A stretch of 64,000 nt of DNA from Thermoguttaceae bacterium (GCA_017407125.1 JAFQXE010000021.1:1-64000), one strand, 5' to 3'; shown: positions 1-7,789, counted from the first letter of the stretch. The notes: a model not told the origin generated them from the sequence alone. A program made the numbers and translations.

Positions 1-139
1 CCCCTTACTAAAGTTTTTTGGAAAGGGGAGTTTGAGGGGAAGAACCTTTTTTTCAAAAAAGGTTTTCCCCTCTTAATTAAACTTGAAAAAACTTCCCTAA
101 AAGGGAGCCAGCTTGCTGGCGACCGAAAGTTTTTTCAAG
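1..139. repeat. 140-bp structured repeat, copy A
   Basis: Nearly identical to 17931-18072, and the left end may be cut by the window edge. It holds a strong hairpin (about 37-75, GGGGAA...TTCCCC arms around A/T runs) and an outer stem in which CTTGAAAAAACTT near 88 pairs with AAGTTTTTTCAAG near 126-138. That stem encloses small hairpins such as CCAGCTTGCTGG. No coding potential was seen. Confidence 0.85.
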
Positions 140-530
140 CGAGCGAAGCTCGCCAAATTGTTAGCCACGCACAGGTTGGTCCGATTCGCGGGCGTGTCGC
201 TCGCCGTATCCTCCCCGCCCCGCTCAAAACCATTTACGTAGCCGAATACCTTTCTGGATCGCGGACGTAAGTCCGCAAAAGAAAAATGCTTGACGGCGCA
301 GCCGTCAAGAAGGACTCCGGGGACGGAGTCCATCCGTGAAGGTTTTCGGCTTCGTCGTTTTGATATGTACACATCGAACTTTTCATTCGCCTAACGGCGA
401 ATGCGTAATTCCGTTTGTTTCAGCGCTCCGTGGGTTGAAACCCACGACTACTTATATTGAACCGCTATACGGTTCTCGCGGAAGATTAATATTCTTTTCC
501 ATTACCGTCTTCCATTAATCGAAACATTCG
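140..530. other. Non-coding mosaic of mini-hairpins
   Basis: No convincing gene. The stretch is a chain of short palindromic words: GCGAGCGAAGCTCGC, GCGGACGTAAGTCCGC, GACGGCGCAGCCGTC, GGACTCCGGGGACGGAGTCC and GTGGGTTGAAACCCAC. The module from about 291 to 371 recurs, diverged, at about 11428-11511. Short open frames here only read through the hairpins. Confidence 0.7.
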
Positions 531-1349
531 CTAAATTTCCGGACGGGTTATTGACCTAACGCAACGGAAGCCCACGTCACTGCCCCGGTATTCCGGATAG
601 TTGCAGTAACGAAACGCTGACCGACAGAGTCCGGCGTCGCTGTCCCAGCAACCGCCGCGGTTGACGCGGGTGGAGCCATTCGAAGGTCCAGCCGGATCTG
701 TTACACTCCCGCTTGGATAATCATTGTTCCAATAATCAGTACACCATTCCCACACGTTACCGTGCATGTCAAACAAGCCCCAAGCATTAGCTTCGTAACA
801 GCCAACGGGCGTTGTCTTTCCAAAATATTTTCCTTTGGTTGTAGTCCCGAATGGATAATTGCCATTGCAGTTCGCCTTATCTCCATTCAAAGCGTTTCCC
901 CAAAAATACGCACTCGTACTGTCCGCTCGGCACGCATATTCCCATTGTGCTTCCGTGGGAAGCTGGAATCCTGTTTTCTTGCAAAATTCCTGACAATCGT
1001 TCCATGAAATGTTCTCAACCGGCAAATCGTCGCCTTTGAAGGAACTCGGATTGGTTCTCATAACCGCTTTCCACTGCTTTTGCGTTACCTCCGTTTCCAT
1101 CATCCAGAAACCTTTGGTTAGCGTTACTTGATGCTGAGCGTCATCTTCATACCCCGTTTTGAACGTGCCCGACGGGCACCATCGAAAAGCAAACACGACG
1201 CCGTAGACGGTTATGGTTCTTTTCTCACCAGCTTTTGTACCGGGCGAGTCCAAAGAGGAATTCTGAACAGGCGCAAGTGTCTGAACCAAAATCAGCGTTC
1301 CCGAAATCAGCAATAACCCCAAAACAGACGCTATTAACACTCTCTTCAT
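531..1349 (-). CDS. Secreted formylglycine-generating-enzyme (SUMF1/FGE) family protein
   Basis: Predicted 272 aa. The N-terminus has a signal peptide or membrane anchor (MKRVLIASVLGLLL). The rest is the FGE-sulfatase/SUMF1 fold: an early METEVTQKQW motif, LPTEAQWEYACRA in the middle, then DMHGNVWEWCTDYW, VNRGGCW and a terminal VGFRCVRS. The start at 1349 is preceded by AGGAGA; an upstream in-frame codon at 1370 lacks such a site. In true FGEs this fold oxidises a sulfatase cysteine to formylglycine using two active-site cysteines. Many bacterial members are substrate-binding or C-type-lectin-like domains, so enzymatic activity is not assured. No sulfatase gene is nearby. It is transcribed leftward, alone, from a good promoter at 1385-1413. 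Confidence 0.88.
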   Translation of the reverse strand: MKRVLIASVLGLLLISGTLILVQTLAPVQNSSLDSPGTKAGEKRTITVYGVVFAFRWCPSGTFKTGYEDDAQHQVTLTKGFWMMETEVTQKQWKAVMRTNPSSFKGDDLPVENISWNDCQEFCKKTGFQLPTEAQWEYACRADSTSAYFWGNALNGDKANCNGNYPFGTTTKGKYFGKTTPVGCYEANAWGLFDMHGNVWEWCTDYWNNDYPSGSVTDPAGPSNGSTRVNRGGCWDSDAGLCRSAFRYCNYPEYRGSDVGFRCVRSITRPEI

Positions 1350-1384
1350 ATAATTCTCCTGTGCTAACAATTAACTTTTTTGTT

Positions 1385-1413
1385 ATTGTACAAGATTGCA
1401 AAGGAGAAAGCAA
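1385..1413 (-). promoter_or_regulatory. Sigma70-like promoter of the FGE-family gene
   Basis: On the minus strand, TTGCTT, a 17-bp spacer and TACAAT, with the -10 box about 36 bases upstream of the start codon at 1349. Confidence 0.65.
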
Positions 1414-1425
1414 GACAGCAGAATG

Positions 1426-1465
1426 GATTTTTTGATAAAAAGGTTGATTTTTTGATAAAAAGGTT
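1426..1465. repeat. Perfect 20-bp tandem duplication
   Basis: The 20-mer GATTTTTTGATAAAAAGGTT occurs twice head to tail, at 1426-1445 and 1446-1465, just upstream of the FGE-family promoter. An upstream regulatory site or a recent slippage event are both possible. Confidence 0.9.
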
Positions 1466-1949
1466 GCCAGAGGGTTAAACTCCGCAGCTAAACATATTCT
1501 ACCGCTATGCGGTTGTTAAGAAAGTGTAACTACGTTCGCTTCGCTCACACCCACGGGTTTACACCCGTGGCTCGCCTAAGCGTAACAACGCTCCCGAGGG
1601 TCGCTCCGTTACCGCCTTTCATTTTCCGTGAGTTTCAACCACGGCTAGAAACATTCAACCGCTACGCGGTTGTGCGGCAGGGGACTGGCGCGAGCCGGAC
1701 TCAACGGAATTGTCTCCGGGACGTTGATCCATTGGCAGGCGGGGACGCCTGCGGTCGACGAGGACGTCGACCCTCCGAAACGCAAGCGGCTTCTATCCCG
1801 CAAAATTCGCTCTCGACTTTCAATTTTCAACATTGTTGATTTTTGTAAATTATATCCCTTGCAATTCAATTTCTAATCGGGTACAATTACTTACATAAAG
1901 GGGACAATGCTATATCCCTAAATCAAGATAAATATATTGTGAGGCGCCT
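1466..1949. other. Non-coding mini-hairpin mosaic
   Basis: Contains CCACGGGTTTACACCCGTGG near 1549-1568 (also at about 11700-11719), other CG-rich palindromic words and the 60-bp block at 1729-1788. No convincing gene. The 3' end is AT-rich and could hold a promoter for the oxidoreductase, but no clear -35/-10 pair stands out. Confidence 0.6.
1729..1788. repeat. 60-bp dispersed block, copy A
   Basis: Matches 54366-54425 at 58 of 60 bases. It contains two nested palindromes, GCAGGCGGGGACGCCTGC and GGTCGACGAGGACGTCGACC. Confidence 0.85.
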
Positions 1950-2020
1950 TGCGTTTTCTCGCAACTCGCAACTCGCCTCTCGTTACTCCCTACACACTCA
2001 ACCACTAACTAATTATCCTA
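1950..2020. repeat. Heptamer repeat element, one arm (CGCAACT type)
   Basis: Begins with a GCGCCTTGCG core, then degenerate 7-base units (GCAACTC twice, then drifting units CTCGTTA, CTCCCTA). It occupies the position where the ribosome-binding site of the next gene would be. Confidence 0.7.
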
Positions 2021-2022
2021 CT

Positions 2023-3276
2023 ATGAAACGAAGAGACTTTGTAAAATTCCTGGCTGCCGCTGGCGTCAGTTCCCCGTTATTGATTCCTTCTTCCTGCCTT
2101 GGAGACGACGAAAAGGCGGCGGCTTCCGAACGCGTCAACATCGGCGCGATTGGCGTCGGCGGACGCGGCGGACAGGTGTTCCGTGGTATGCTGGGCTGTT
2201 CCAACGCTCAGGTGGTCGCGGTGGCGGACTGTTACAAAAGCCGCCGCGAGCGTTCAGCGCAAGTCTGCGGCGGGAAAGCGTATTTTGACTTCCAGGAGAT
2301 TCTGGCGGATGAGTCTATTGACGCCGTTACCGTCTGCACGCCTGACCACTGGCATGTTCCGATCGCTCTTTACGCCGCCCGGGCGAAGAAATCCTGCTAC
2401 GTCGAAAAGCCGCTCGGCTTGACGCTGCAGCAGGTTCTGTCCTGCGAAAAGGTCTTTGCGGAAAACAAGGTTCATTTCCAGTACGGAACGCAGCAGCGAT
2501 CTCAAACCAACTGTCTGATCGGCTGTGAGATGGTTCGTCAGGGAAGAATCGGCAAGATCAAGGAGATTGAAGTGTATTCTCCCAACGGCGGAACCGGCGG
2601 GAACCCGACGCCTTGCCCGATTCCGGAAGATCTGGGCGAAGACGGGTACGACCGCTGGCTCGGCCCGGCTCCGAAAGTTCCGTACTGCGCCGACCGCTGC
2701 CGACCCAACGGCACGTACTGGATTTACGATCAGTCAATCGGATACCTCGGCGGCTGGGGCGCTCACCCGCTCGATATTATGGTCTGGGGAAGCGATGCGG
2801 ATCTTTCTGGTCTGGTTACCGTCGAAGGTACTGGTAAAATCGGCGAACCGTTGTATAATACTGTTTACGACTGGGACATGAACATCATGCTCGGCGACGT
2901 CAAAGTCAAGTTCGTCGCGACGAATCGAGACTCCACGAAGTTCATCGGCGAGAACGGCGACTGGATCGACGTCTACCGCCACGGTCTGAAAGCGAGCTCG
3001 CCTGACCTGATTGCCAATCCGGACTTGAAGAACGCGATTCTGACCGTCAGTACAAATCACGCCCAGAACTTTGTCGACGCCGTTCGATTCGACCGGACTC
3101 CGGTTTCCTGTCTCAAAGACGCCGTCCGAAGCGATACGATTTCGCACCTGTGCGACATCGCCGTCCGAACGCAGAGCAAGGTCGTCTGGGATCCGAAAAA
3201 ACGGGAATTGGTCAACCCGACGCCGGAACAATCGGCGATGGTTTCGCGTCCAATGAGAGAGCCGTGGACGCTGTAG
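2023..3276 (+). CDS. Gfo/Idh/MocA family oxidoreductase, Tat-exported
   Basis: 417 aa from the ATG at 2023; the longer in-frame version only adds residues encoded by the heptamer repeat. The N-terminus carries a twin-arginine signal (KRRDFVKFLAAAGVS) followed by a C-containing cleavage region. A Rossmann NAD(P)-binding motif follows (IGAIGVGGRGG), then CTPDHWH and the hallmark EKP motif (YVEKPLGLTL). The C-terminal half has the substrate domain, including GGWGAHPLDIMVWG. Members oxidise, reduce or rearrange sugars and inositols with NAD(P); some are glycosidases. Planctomycetes encode many Tat-exported paralogues, and the substrate cannot be told from sequence. No Shine-Dalgarno is visible. 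panB follows after a heptamer palindrome. Confidence 0.9.
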   Translation: MKRRDFVKFLAAAGVSSPLLIPSSCLGDDEKAAASERVNIGAIGVGGRGGQVFRGMLGCSNAQVVAVADCYKSRRERSAQVCGGKAYFDFQEILADESIDAVTVCTPDHWHVPIALYAARAKKSCYVEKPLGLTLQQVLSCEKVFAENKVHFQYGTQQRSQTNCLIGCEMVRQGRIGKIKEIEVYSPNGGTGGNPTPCPIPEDLGEDGYDRWLGPAPKVPYCADRCRPNGTYWIYDQSIGYLGGWGAHPLDIMVWGSDADLSGLVTVEGTGKIGEPLYNTVYDWDMNIMLGDVKVKFVATNRDSTKFIGENGDWIDVYRHGLKASSPDLIANPDLKNAILTVSTNHAQNFVDAVRFDRTPVSCLKDAVRSDTISHLCDIAVRTQSKVVWDPKKRELVNPTPEQSAMVSRPMREPWTL

Positions 3277-3280
3277 AATT

Positions 3281-3367
3281 AGTTGCGAGTGGCGAGTAGC
3301 GAGTAGCGAGAAACGCTACGCGCCTCAATAAAACATCTCGCAACTCGTAACTCGCAACTCGCAACTT
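3281..3367. repeat. Heptamer palindrome (GCGAGTT/AACTCGC)
   Basis: The left arm has four GCGAGTN units, the core AAACGCTACGCGCC, and the right arm several CGCAACT units. The arms are mutually complementary, so the transcript between the oxidoreductase and panB could fold into a long hairpin. The panB ribosome-binding site starts at its 3' edge. Confidence 0.85.
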
Positions 3368-3380
3368 GAAAGGCAACCCT

Positions 3381-4160
3381 ATGAACATTAAATCATTTTT
3401 GGAAAGGAAGAAAAGCGGCGAGCCGCTTACCATGCTCACCGCTTACGATTACACTCAGACCCTTTGGTGCTGCGCGGCGGGCATCGACGCGATTCTCGTC
3501 GGCGATTCCCTCGGGAACGTCATTCAGGGCAAGGGGACGACGCTGAGCGTAACTCTGGACGAAATGATTTATCATACGGAAATTGTTACGAGAATCGCCA
3601 AGCAAAAATGCGACGCGAAATCCCGTCCGCTTGTGGTTGCCGACATGACGTTTCCGTTTGGTCATACCGGCATTGAAGACGGCGTGGCTCAGGCGGCTCG
3701 AGTTATAAAAGTAACCGGTTGCGATGCCGTCAAGGTGGAAACCACCTGGGAGGACGCCCCGCTGATCAGCGCTCTGGTCAAGGCGGGAATCCCGGTTATG
3801 GCGCATATCGGTCTGCGGCCGCAGCAAATTCTCAACCTGGGCAAGTTCTCCATTCAAAAGGCGGAAAAAGCTCTGCTTAAAGACGCTGACGCGGTCGCCG
3901 ACGCCGGCGCGTTTTCCGTCGTTCTGGAATGCGTCGATGCCGACCTGGCGGAAAAGATTACTCGTCAAGTCCCCATTCCGACAATTGGAATCGGCTCCGG
4001 CGCCGGCTGCGACGGGCAGATTCTGGTCGTAACCGACCTGTTGGGCATGGATCCGGACTTCGTCCCGAAGCACGCCCGACAGTACGCAACGCTGGCGAAA
4101 ACGGCAATTGACGCCATAAAAGGCTACGTCTCAGACGTCAAAAAGCGAAAATTCCCGTGA
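3381..4160 (+). CDS. panB: 3-methyl-2-oxobutanoate hydroxymethyltransferase
   Basis: 259 aa, the usual PanB length. It transfers a hydroxymethyl group from 5,10-methylene-tetrahydrofolate to 2-oxoisovalerate, giving ketopantoate for pantothenate and CoA. The sequence shows MLTAYDYTQT near the N-terminus, the metal-binding VGDSLGNVIQG motif, ADMTFPFGH, PVMAHIGLRPQ and the catalytic-glutamate strand VVLECVDADL, then PTIGIGSGAGCDGQILV. The start at 3381 has GAAAGG upstream; a TTG at 3366 is in frame but less likely. panC and panD are not in the window. A cytosolic (beta-alpha)8 barrel enzyme. Confidence 0.97.
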   Translation: MNIKSFLERKKSGEPLTMLTAYDYTQTLWCCAAGIDAILVGDSLGNVIQGKGTTLSVTLDEMIYHTEIVTRIAKQKCDAKSRPLVVADMTFPFGHTGIEDGVAQAARVIKVTGCDAVKVETTWEDAPLISALVKAGIPVMAHIGLRPQQILNLGKFSIQKAEKALLKDADAVADAGAFSVVLECVDADLAEKITRQVPIPTIGIGSGAGCDGQILVVTDLLGMDPDFVPKHARQYATLAKTAIDAIKGYVSDVKKRKFP

Positions 4161-4164
4161 ATTT

Positions 4165-4265
4165 TTAACACGAAAAACACGAAATAAGCGAAATTAACGA
4201 AAAAATTTTAGATTAAATAATCCTTTCGTTTTTTTCGTTTCTTTTCGTGTATTTCGTGTTTAAAA
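4165..4265. repeat. Nonamer palindrome (AACACGAAA type)
   Basis: The left arm has 9-base units ending in CGAAA (AACACGAAA, AACACGAAA, TAAGCGAAA, TTAACGAAA), a short AT-rich centre, and a complementary right arm of TTTCGTGTT-like units. A second copy lies at 11241-11338. It follows panB and could act as a terminator hairpin, although its origin looks like a dispersed repeat. Confidence 0.85.
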
Positions 4266-4336
4266 AACCTTTCGCAGACGTCAAATTGTCGGATGAACCA
4301 AAATTTCTTGAAATTTTCTGTTTTTCTGCAATTATT

Positions 4337-4366
4337 TTGCCTTGTGCGTTGTTCTAGTTGTATAAT
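4337..4366 (+). promoter_or_regulatory. Candidate promoter of the ECF sigma operon
   Basis: TTGCCT, 18-bp spacer, TATAAT. The -10 ends 31 bases before the sigma-factor start at 4398. Confidence 0.5.
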
Positions 4367-4397
4367 GATAACAATGGGGCGGTAAATCCAAGCCGAT

Positions 4398-4925
4398 ATG
4401 ACAGATTTAGAGGCGAAAAACCAGCAGATAACGACCTGGACAGCCCAATACGGCGGTCTGGTTCGCGGATACCTGATGAGCATGGTTCGTCGCGCCGACG
4501 TGGCGGACGACTTGTCTCAGGAGGTGTTTCTAAATGCTTGGAAAGGCTTGGATATGTACACCGAACAGGGCGAAGCGAAGGCGTATTTGATGAAAATCGC
4601 CTATCGGGTCGTCTGCAACGCCAAACGGCGCCGGTCTATGGAAGTCAACGTTGACGACGAAACTTGGACGGCTATCGACCCTGTCGACGCCGGTTCCGAC
4701 CCCGCCAAAAATATCCATCAAGCCGAACTCAACGCGACATTGAGCGCCGTTCTCGACCAGCTTTCCGAGGCGGAAAAGAAAGTCCTCACGCTTCGCTACT
4801 TCGGTGAAATGAAGTTTAATGAAATTGCAGATTTAATAGAATTGCCGCTCAACACGGTACTTAGTCACGCTCATCGCGGTTTGGCGAGAATGCGCGATAT
4901 TATGCAGAAGAGCAATACACCATGA
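4398..4925 (+). CDS. ECF-family RNA polymerase sigma factor
   Basis: 175 aa, typical of extracytoplasmic-function sigma-70 factors. Region 2 (about residues 15-75) includes ADVADDLSQEVFLNAWKG and the RNA-melting segment AYLMKIAYRVVCNAKRRR. Region 4 (about 118-168) has the helix-turn-helix LRYFGEMKFNEIADLIELPLN. The gene ends in an ATGA overlap with the next gene, which encodes a one-pass membrane protein suited to be its anti-sigma factor. A secreted protein gene follows. Signal and regulon are unknown; the target promoter could include its own. Confidence 0.92.
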   Translation: MTDLEAKNQQITTWTAQYGGLVRGYLMSMVRRADVADDLSQEVFLNAWKGLDMYTEQGEAKAYLMKIAYRVVCNAKRRRSMEVNVDDETWTAIDPVDAGSDPAKNIHQAELNATLSAVLDQLSEAEKKVLTLRYFGEMKFNEIADLIELPLNTVLSHAHRGLARMRDIMQKSNTP

Positions 4926-5578
4926 CTACCAACAATGATTCTCCTGTCGAATTGACTCAGCAGCAGCTGGAATGGGCGACGCAAAAGCCTACAGGTCAGC
5001 CGTGCCCCGGCGAGCCGTCTGAAAGCCAGATGGCGGAGCTGGAGTCGCTGGAACAGACCTGGGAATGGTTTGGGGCGCTGATAGAAAACGCAAAAGACGA
5101 AGACTATCTGCCCGCCAACGCCAATTCCAAGTCCACGCCTGCCGTTGAGCCTGAGATTGAGCAAAAGCCCCGTCGCTCCCGGCTTTCCTATTATTTAGCG
5201 CTCGGAACGGTCAGTGCCGCGATTCTGCTTGTCTGTGGATTCTGGTCGCTGCGCCTGTTTGACGCGTCGTCTACAATTTCGACAGATAACCAGGTCGCTC
5301 AAAATACAAACGTTACAAATACAACCGCTGACGTCCCGACCGCTGCGCCGACGTCAGAACCGACTCAACCTCAAACAACCGTTGCTGTTGCGGAATCGAC
5401 TGTTACAAAAGACGAGTTCGCCTGGGATGAAGACGACGCCTACGATACGCAGCTGACGTCGTTGTCAAATTCCATCCTCAGCGCGGATTCCAGCGACCGC
5501 TGGGAATTGTCCGCCATGGCGGAATACACAACCGTCGGATACGAGATGTCGCAGTATAACGAATTAGACAATTTTTAG
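4922..5578 (+). CDS. Single-pass membrane protein, probable anti-sigma factor
   Basis: 218 aa. Residues 1-85 are acidic and cytoplasmic, one membrane helix lies at about 89-111 (YLALGTVSAAILLVCGFW), and the remaining roughly 105 residues are Thr/Pro/Asp-rich and extracytoplasmic. No zinc-binding HxxxCxxC anti-sigma motif is present, so the assignment rests on topology and on the four-base ATGA overlap with the ECF sigma gene, which implies coupled translation. This layout is standard for membrane anti-sigma factors. The protein itself is not recognisable as a named family. Confidence 0.65.
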   Translation: MTTNNDSPVELTQQQLEWATQKPTGQPCPGEPSESQMAELESLEQTWEWFGALIENAKDEDYLPANANSKSTPAVEPEIEQKPRRSRLSYYLALGTVSAAILLVCGFWSLRLFDASSTISTDNQVAQNTNVTNTTADVPTAAPTSEPTQPQTTVAVAESTVTKDEFAWDEDDAYDTQLTSLSNSILSADSSDRWELSAMAEYTTVGYEMSQYNELDNF

Positions 5579-5609
5579 CTAAAAGCTAATAGCTAGAAGC
5601 TAACAGCTA
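5579..5609. repeat. Heptamer run (AGCTAAT type)
   Basis: Four consecutive 7-base units, AGCTAAT, AGCTAGA, AGCTAAC and AGCTAAT, between the anti-sigma gene and the next gene. Only one arm is seen; an AGCTA-type heptamer also occurs at 43096-43183. Confidence 0.75.
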
Positions 5610-5629
5610 ATATTTTAGGAGATTAAACC

Positions 5630-6361
5630 ATGAAAACCAAACCCTTTCTGACGCTGTCGATTGTAACAGCCTCGGTTTTTGCATTGACTCTTTTAATCAG
5701 TTCCGTTTCCAACGCTCAAGACAAGGCTGCGGAAGCGGCTGTTTCCGATTCCACCGAAGCGGCTGAAGACGTTTCCTGGGACGACAACAAAGGCCCCGGA
5801 CCGAAACCATTCCCTGATCGTCCTCGTTCCGGCGACAAGCGCGGTCCGTTTGCCGATCGTCCGAATCACGACCGTTCCGAAGGACGTCCGCCCAGACCAA
5901 GCATGGATCGTCCGCCGATGGGCGGTCCCCAGGAAGGATTTAGAAAACCGGGTTCGGGACGTCCAGAAGGGCGTCCGGAAGGACCCAATCGCGGCGACAT
6001 GCTTCCTCCTCCGCCTCCGACAGGTCCGTTCCAGAATTGGGATCAATTGGAAAAGTCCGATCCGGAATTGTTCAAGCTGCTCAAACAGGACGCGGAACTG
6101 GATCGAACAACGCGTCAGCTGACGATGCAGTATCGTCAAACGGTTGACGCTGATTCCAAAGCGGAAATCGGCGCCCAGCTGGCGGAGACCGTTGCCAAGC
6201 ATTTCGACGTCCGACAAAAACGCCGCGCGTTAGAGCTGGAACGCCTGGAAAAAGAACTCAACCGCATGAAAGAACTGTTTGAAAAACGCAACGATTCCCG
6301 TGACAAGATTATCGAACAGCGTCTGAAGGAACTGAAGGGGGAAGAAGAATCGCTGTTCTAA
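5630..6361 (+). CDS. Secreted Pro/Arg/Gly-rich protein with C-terminal coiled coil
   Basis: 243 aa. It has a signal peptide (residues 1-29, ending VSNAQ), then a low-complexity stretch (about 50-135) with repeated RP, PDRP, RPEG and PPPP motifs. A charged helical region at about 140-240 (LERLEKELNRMKELFEKRND) is predicted to form a coiled coil. The start has an AGGAG at 5617-5621. It is the third gene after an ECF sigma factor and its likely anti-sigma partner, so it may be an envelope target or sensor of that switch, like the periplasmic Spy/CpxP-type helical proteins. No LTxxQ signature is evident and no family assignment is claimed. Confidence 0.75.
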   Translation: MKTKPFLTLSIVTASVFALTLLISSVSNAQDKAAEAAVSDSTEAAEDVSWDDNKGPGPKPFPDRPRSGDKRGPFADRPNHDRSEGRPPRPSMDRPPMGGPQEGFRKPGSGRPEGRPEGPNRGDMLPPPPPTGPFQNWDQLEKSDPELFKLLKQDAELDRTTRQLTMQYRQTVDADSKAEIGAQLAETVAKHFDVRQKRRALELERLEKELNRMKELFEKRNDSRDKIIEQRLKELKGEEESLF

Positions 6362-6387
6362 AGCTCTGAACAGAGATTTTTGGAAGA

Positions 6388-6455
6388 AAGGCAATAGGCA
6401 GTAGGCAATAGAGATAATCAAAACTACTGCCTCTTGCCTATTGTCTACTGCCTTG
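6388..6455. repeat. Heptamer palindrome (GGCAATA/TACTGCC)
   Basis: The left arm GGCAATA, GGCAGTA, GGCAATA and the right arm of TACTGCC/TATTGCC units flank a short AT centre. The right arm overlaps the end of the minus-strand radical SAM gene and encodes its last residues and stop codon. Confidence 0.85.
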
Positions 6456-7487
6456 CTGCGTTCCTCGTCTCTCAAACTCCGCTTCTAAATCTAAAAGAAT
6501 TCCAGAGGAATCTGAACACCAGTCTGGCGCGACAAGATACGGCGCGGGAACGGACGCGGAAATCCGGTCGATAACGACGTTTTCCGGCATGCGTTCGATG
6601 AAATCCGCCGCCCAGGAAATGTAATCTTTTCGTGACGGGAGCGTAAACTGACCGCTCTTGTACCACTGTTCTAAAACTGTGTTGCGTGCAACGTAAATGT
6701 TATGAATCTTAACCGCGTCAATAGGCGTTTGCGCCAGACGCTCCGCTGTCTGGTTCATCATTTCCGGCGTCTCACCAGGCAGCCCTAAAATAATATGCGT
6801 TCCGACGTGGAGTTTGTCTATCCGTTTCGCCCGATGAATCGCGTCCAAGGCGCAGGCGGAATCGTGTCCGCGGTTGATAATCTCAAGCGTTGAATCGTGG
6901 AGCGACTGTACGCCCAATTCCAAAGACGTCCATTTCTTTTGCGCCAACTCGCCCAACGCGTTCAAAACGTCTTCCCCAACGCAGTCTGGCCGCGTTCCGA
7001 TTATCAGACCAACCACCTTCGGATGAGAAATCGCCGTTTCCCACATCGTCCGCAAGCGGGTTAAATCCCCGTACGTATTTGTACTCGGCTGAAAATAGGC
7101 GATAAACTGCTGCGCCTTGTACCTCTTTTGAAGCTGCTCTATTCCCGTTTCAATCTGAGCGAAAATATCTCCTGCCTCAATTCGCCGCGACGGACTGAAA
7201 GCGACGGAATCGCAGAATACACAACCGGTGTAGGCAGTAGGGAGTATTTGTGAGTGAGGAGTGAAGAGTGAGGAGTGAGGAGTTGAAGAAGAATCAGAGC
7301 GCCCAACTCCTAACCCCTCACTCCTAATTCCTAACTGCGACGTCTTGAGAGTCCAGTTTGGACATAGACATCCTGCGTCTACACTGACTTTCCAGGTAGA
7401 GCGTCCGAATAGCTGCTTGTAAAAGCAGTTTAGTCGATAGTATTTCAACCCCTGCTGTTTCCAGAGAGGGATGGAGTTGTTACTCAT
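6438..7487 (-). CDS. yhcC: YhcC-type radical SAM protein (TIGR01212 family) with repeat insertion
   Basis: 349 aa. It has the family hallmarks CPN, GCVFC, AYFQPSTNTYGDL, LIIGTRPDCV, LELGVQSLHD, NRGHD, GLPGE and ISASVPAPYLVAPDWC. The radical SAM cluster cysteines would be C42, C89 and C92. In E. coli YhcC I recall about 11 residues between the first two; here there are 46. The excess of about 35 residues coincides with an in-frame heptamer palindrome at 7231-7338. The last residues and stop also come from a heptamer element. Either the insert is a tolerated loop or the enzyme is damaged. The reading frame is intact and the rest is conserved. Its role in other bacteria is unresolved. Confidence 0.9.
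   Translation of the reverse strand: MSNNSIPLWKQQGLKYYRLNCFYKQLFGRSTWKVSVDAGCLCPNWTLKTSQLGIRSEGLGVGRSDSSSTPHSSLFTPHSQILPTAYTGCVFCDSVAFSPSRRIEAGDIFAQIETGIEQLQKRYKAQQFIAYFQPSTNTYGDLTRLRTMWETAISHPKVVGLIIGTRPDCVGEDVLNALGELAQKKWTSLELGVQSLHDSTLEIINRGHDSACALDAIHRAKRIDKLHVGTHIILGLPGETPEMMNQTAERLAQTPIDAVKIHNIYVARNTVLEQWYKSGQFTLPSRKDYISWAADFIERMPENVVIDRISASVPAPYLVAPDWCSDSSGILLDLEAEFERRGTQQGSRQ
7231..7338. repeat. Heptamer palindrome inside the radical SAM gene
   Basis: The left arm has GGCAGTA, GGGAGTA and a run of GGAGTGA-like units. The core is around CAGAGCGCCCAAC, and the right arm has CTCCTAA/CTCACTC units. The whole element stays in frame and encodes a Ser/Gly/Thr-rich loop. Confidence 0.85.
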
Positions 7488-7494
7488 GCAATAA

Positions 7495-7599
7495 AGTGGT
7501 AAGTGGTTAGTGATAAGTGGTAAGTGGAAAAAGGTTAGAGTGGGAACCGCTTTGCGTCCTATGCGCTAACCACTTTTAACTCACCACTCCCTATTATAC
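7495..7599. repeat. Heptamer palindrome (GTGGTAA type)
   Basis: Units GTGGTAA, GTGGTTA, GTGATAA and GTGGTAA, a CGCTTTGCGTCC core, then a complementary right arm (CTAACCACTT, CTCACCACTCC). It lies immediately upstream of the minus-strand radical SAM gene. Confidence 0.85.
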
Positions 7600-7641
7600 T
7601 CATAAACTTCAAAAATAAAAGGGCTTCTCGTCCTGCCGGGG

Positions 7642-7670
7642 TTGACGTTCTTTCTGCGTTCAGATATACT
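7642..7670 (+). promoter_or_regulatory. Promoter of the nuclease-like gene
   Basis: TTGACG, 17-bp spacer, TATACT. Transcription from here would place the whole palindrome at 7677-7787 in the 5' leader of the gene at 7790. Confidence 0.65.
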
Positions 7671-7676
7671 ATTAGA

Positions 7677-7787
7677 GGGAATAGGTAATAGGGAGTAGGG
7701 AATAGTATTTTTAATTTCTGCTGCCTACTGTCTCTTGCCTATTGCCCAAACTACTCCCTATTCCCCACTCCCTATTCCCTAACTCCG
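7677..7787. repeat. Compound heptamer palindrome in a 5' leader
   Basis: GGGAATA/GGGAGTA units, then a TACTGTC/TTGCCTA segment, then CTCCCTA/TTCCCTA units complementary to the first arm. It ends three bases before the start codon at 7790, so the region upstream of the start has no Shine-Dalgarno. Confidence 0.85.
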
Positions 7788-7789
7788 CC

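Noticed and set aside
97..518. Short open frames reading through the mini-hairpin DNA at the left edge
   Set aside because: They translate palindromic repeat words and the 140-bp repeat, which also occur elsewhere in other frames.
4165..4265. The nonamer palindrome as an ordinary rho-independent terminator of panB
   Set aside because: It is about 100 bp, built from repeated 9-mers and duplicated at 11241-11338, where a separate standard terminator already exists. Termination may be a side effect.
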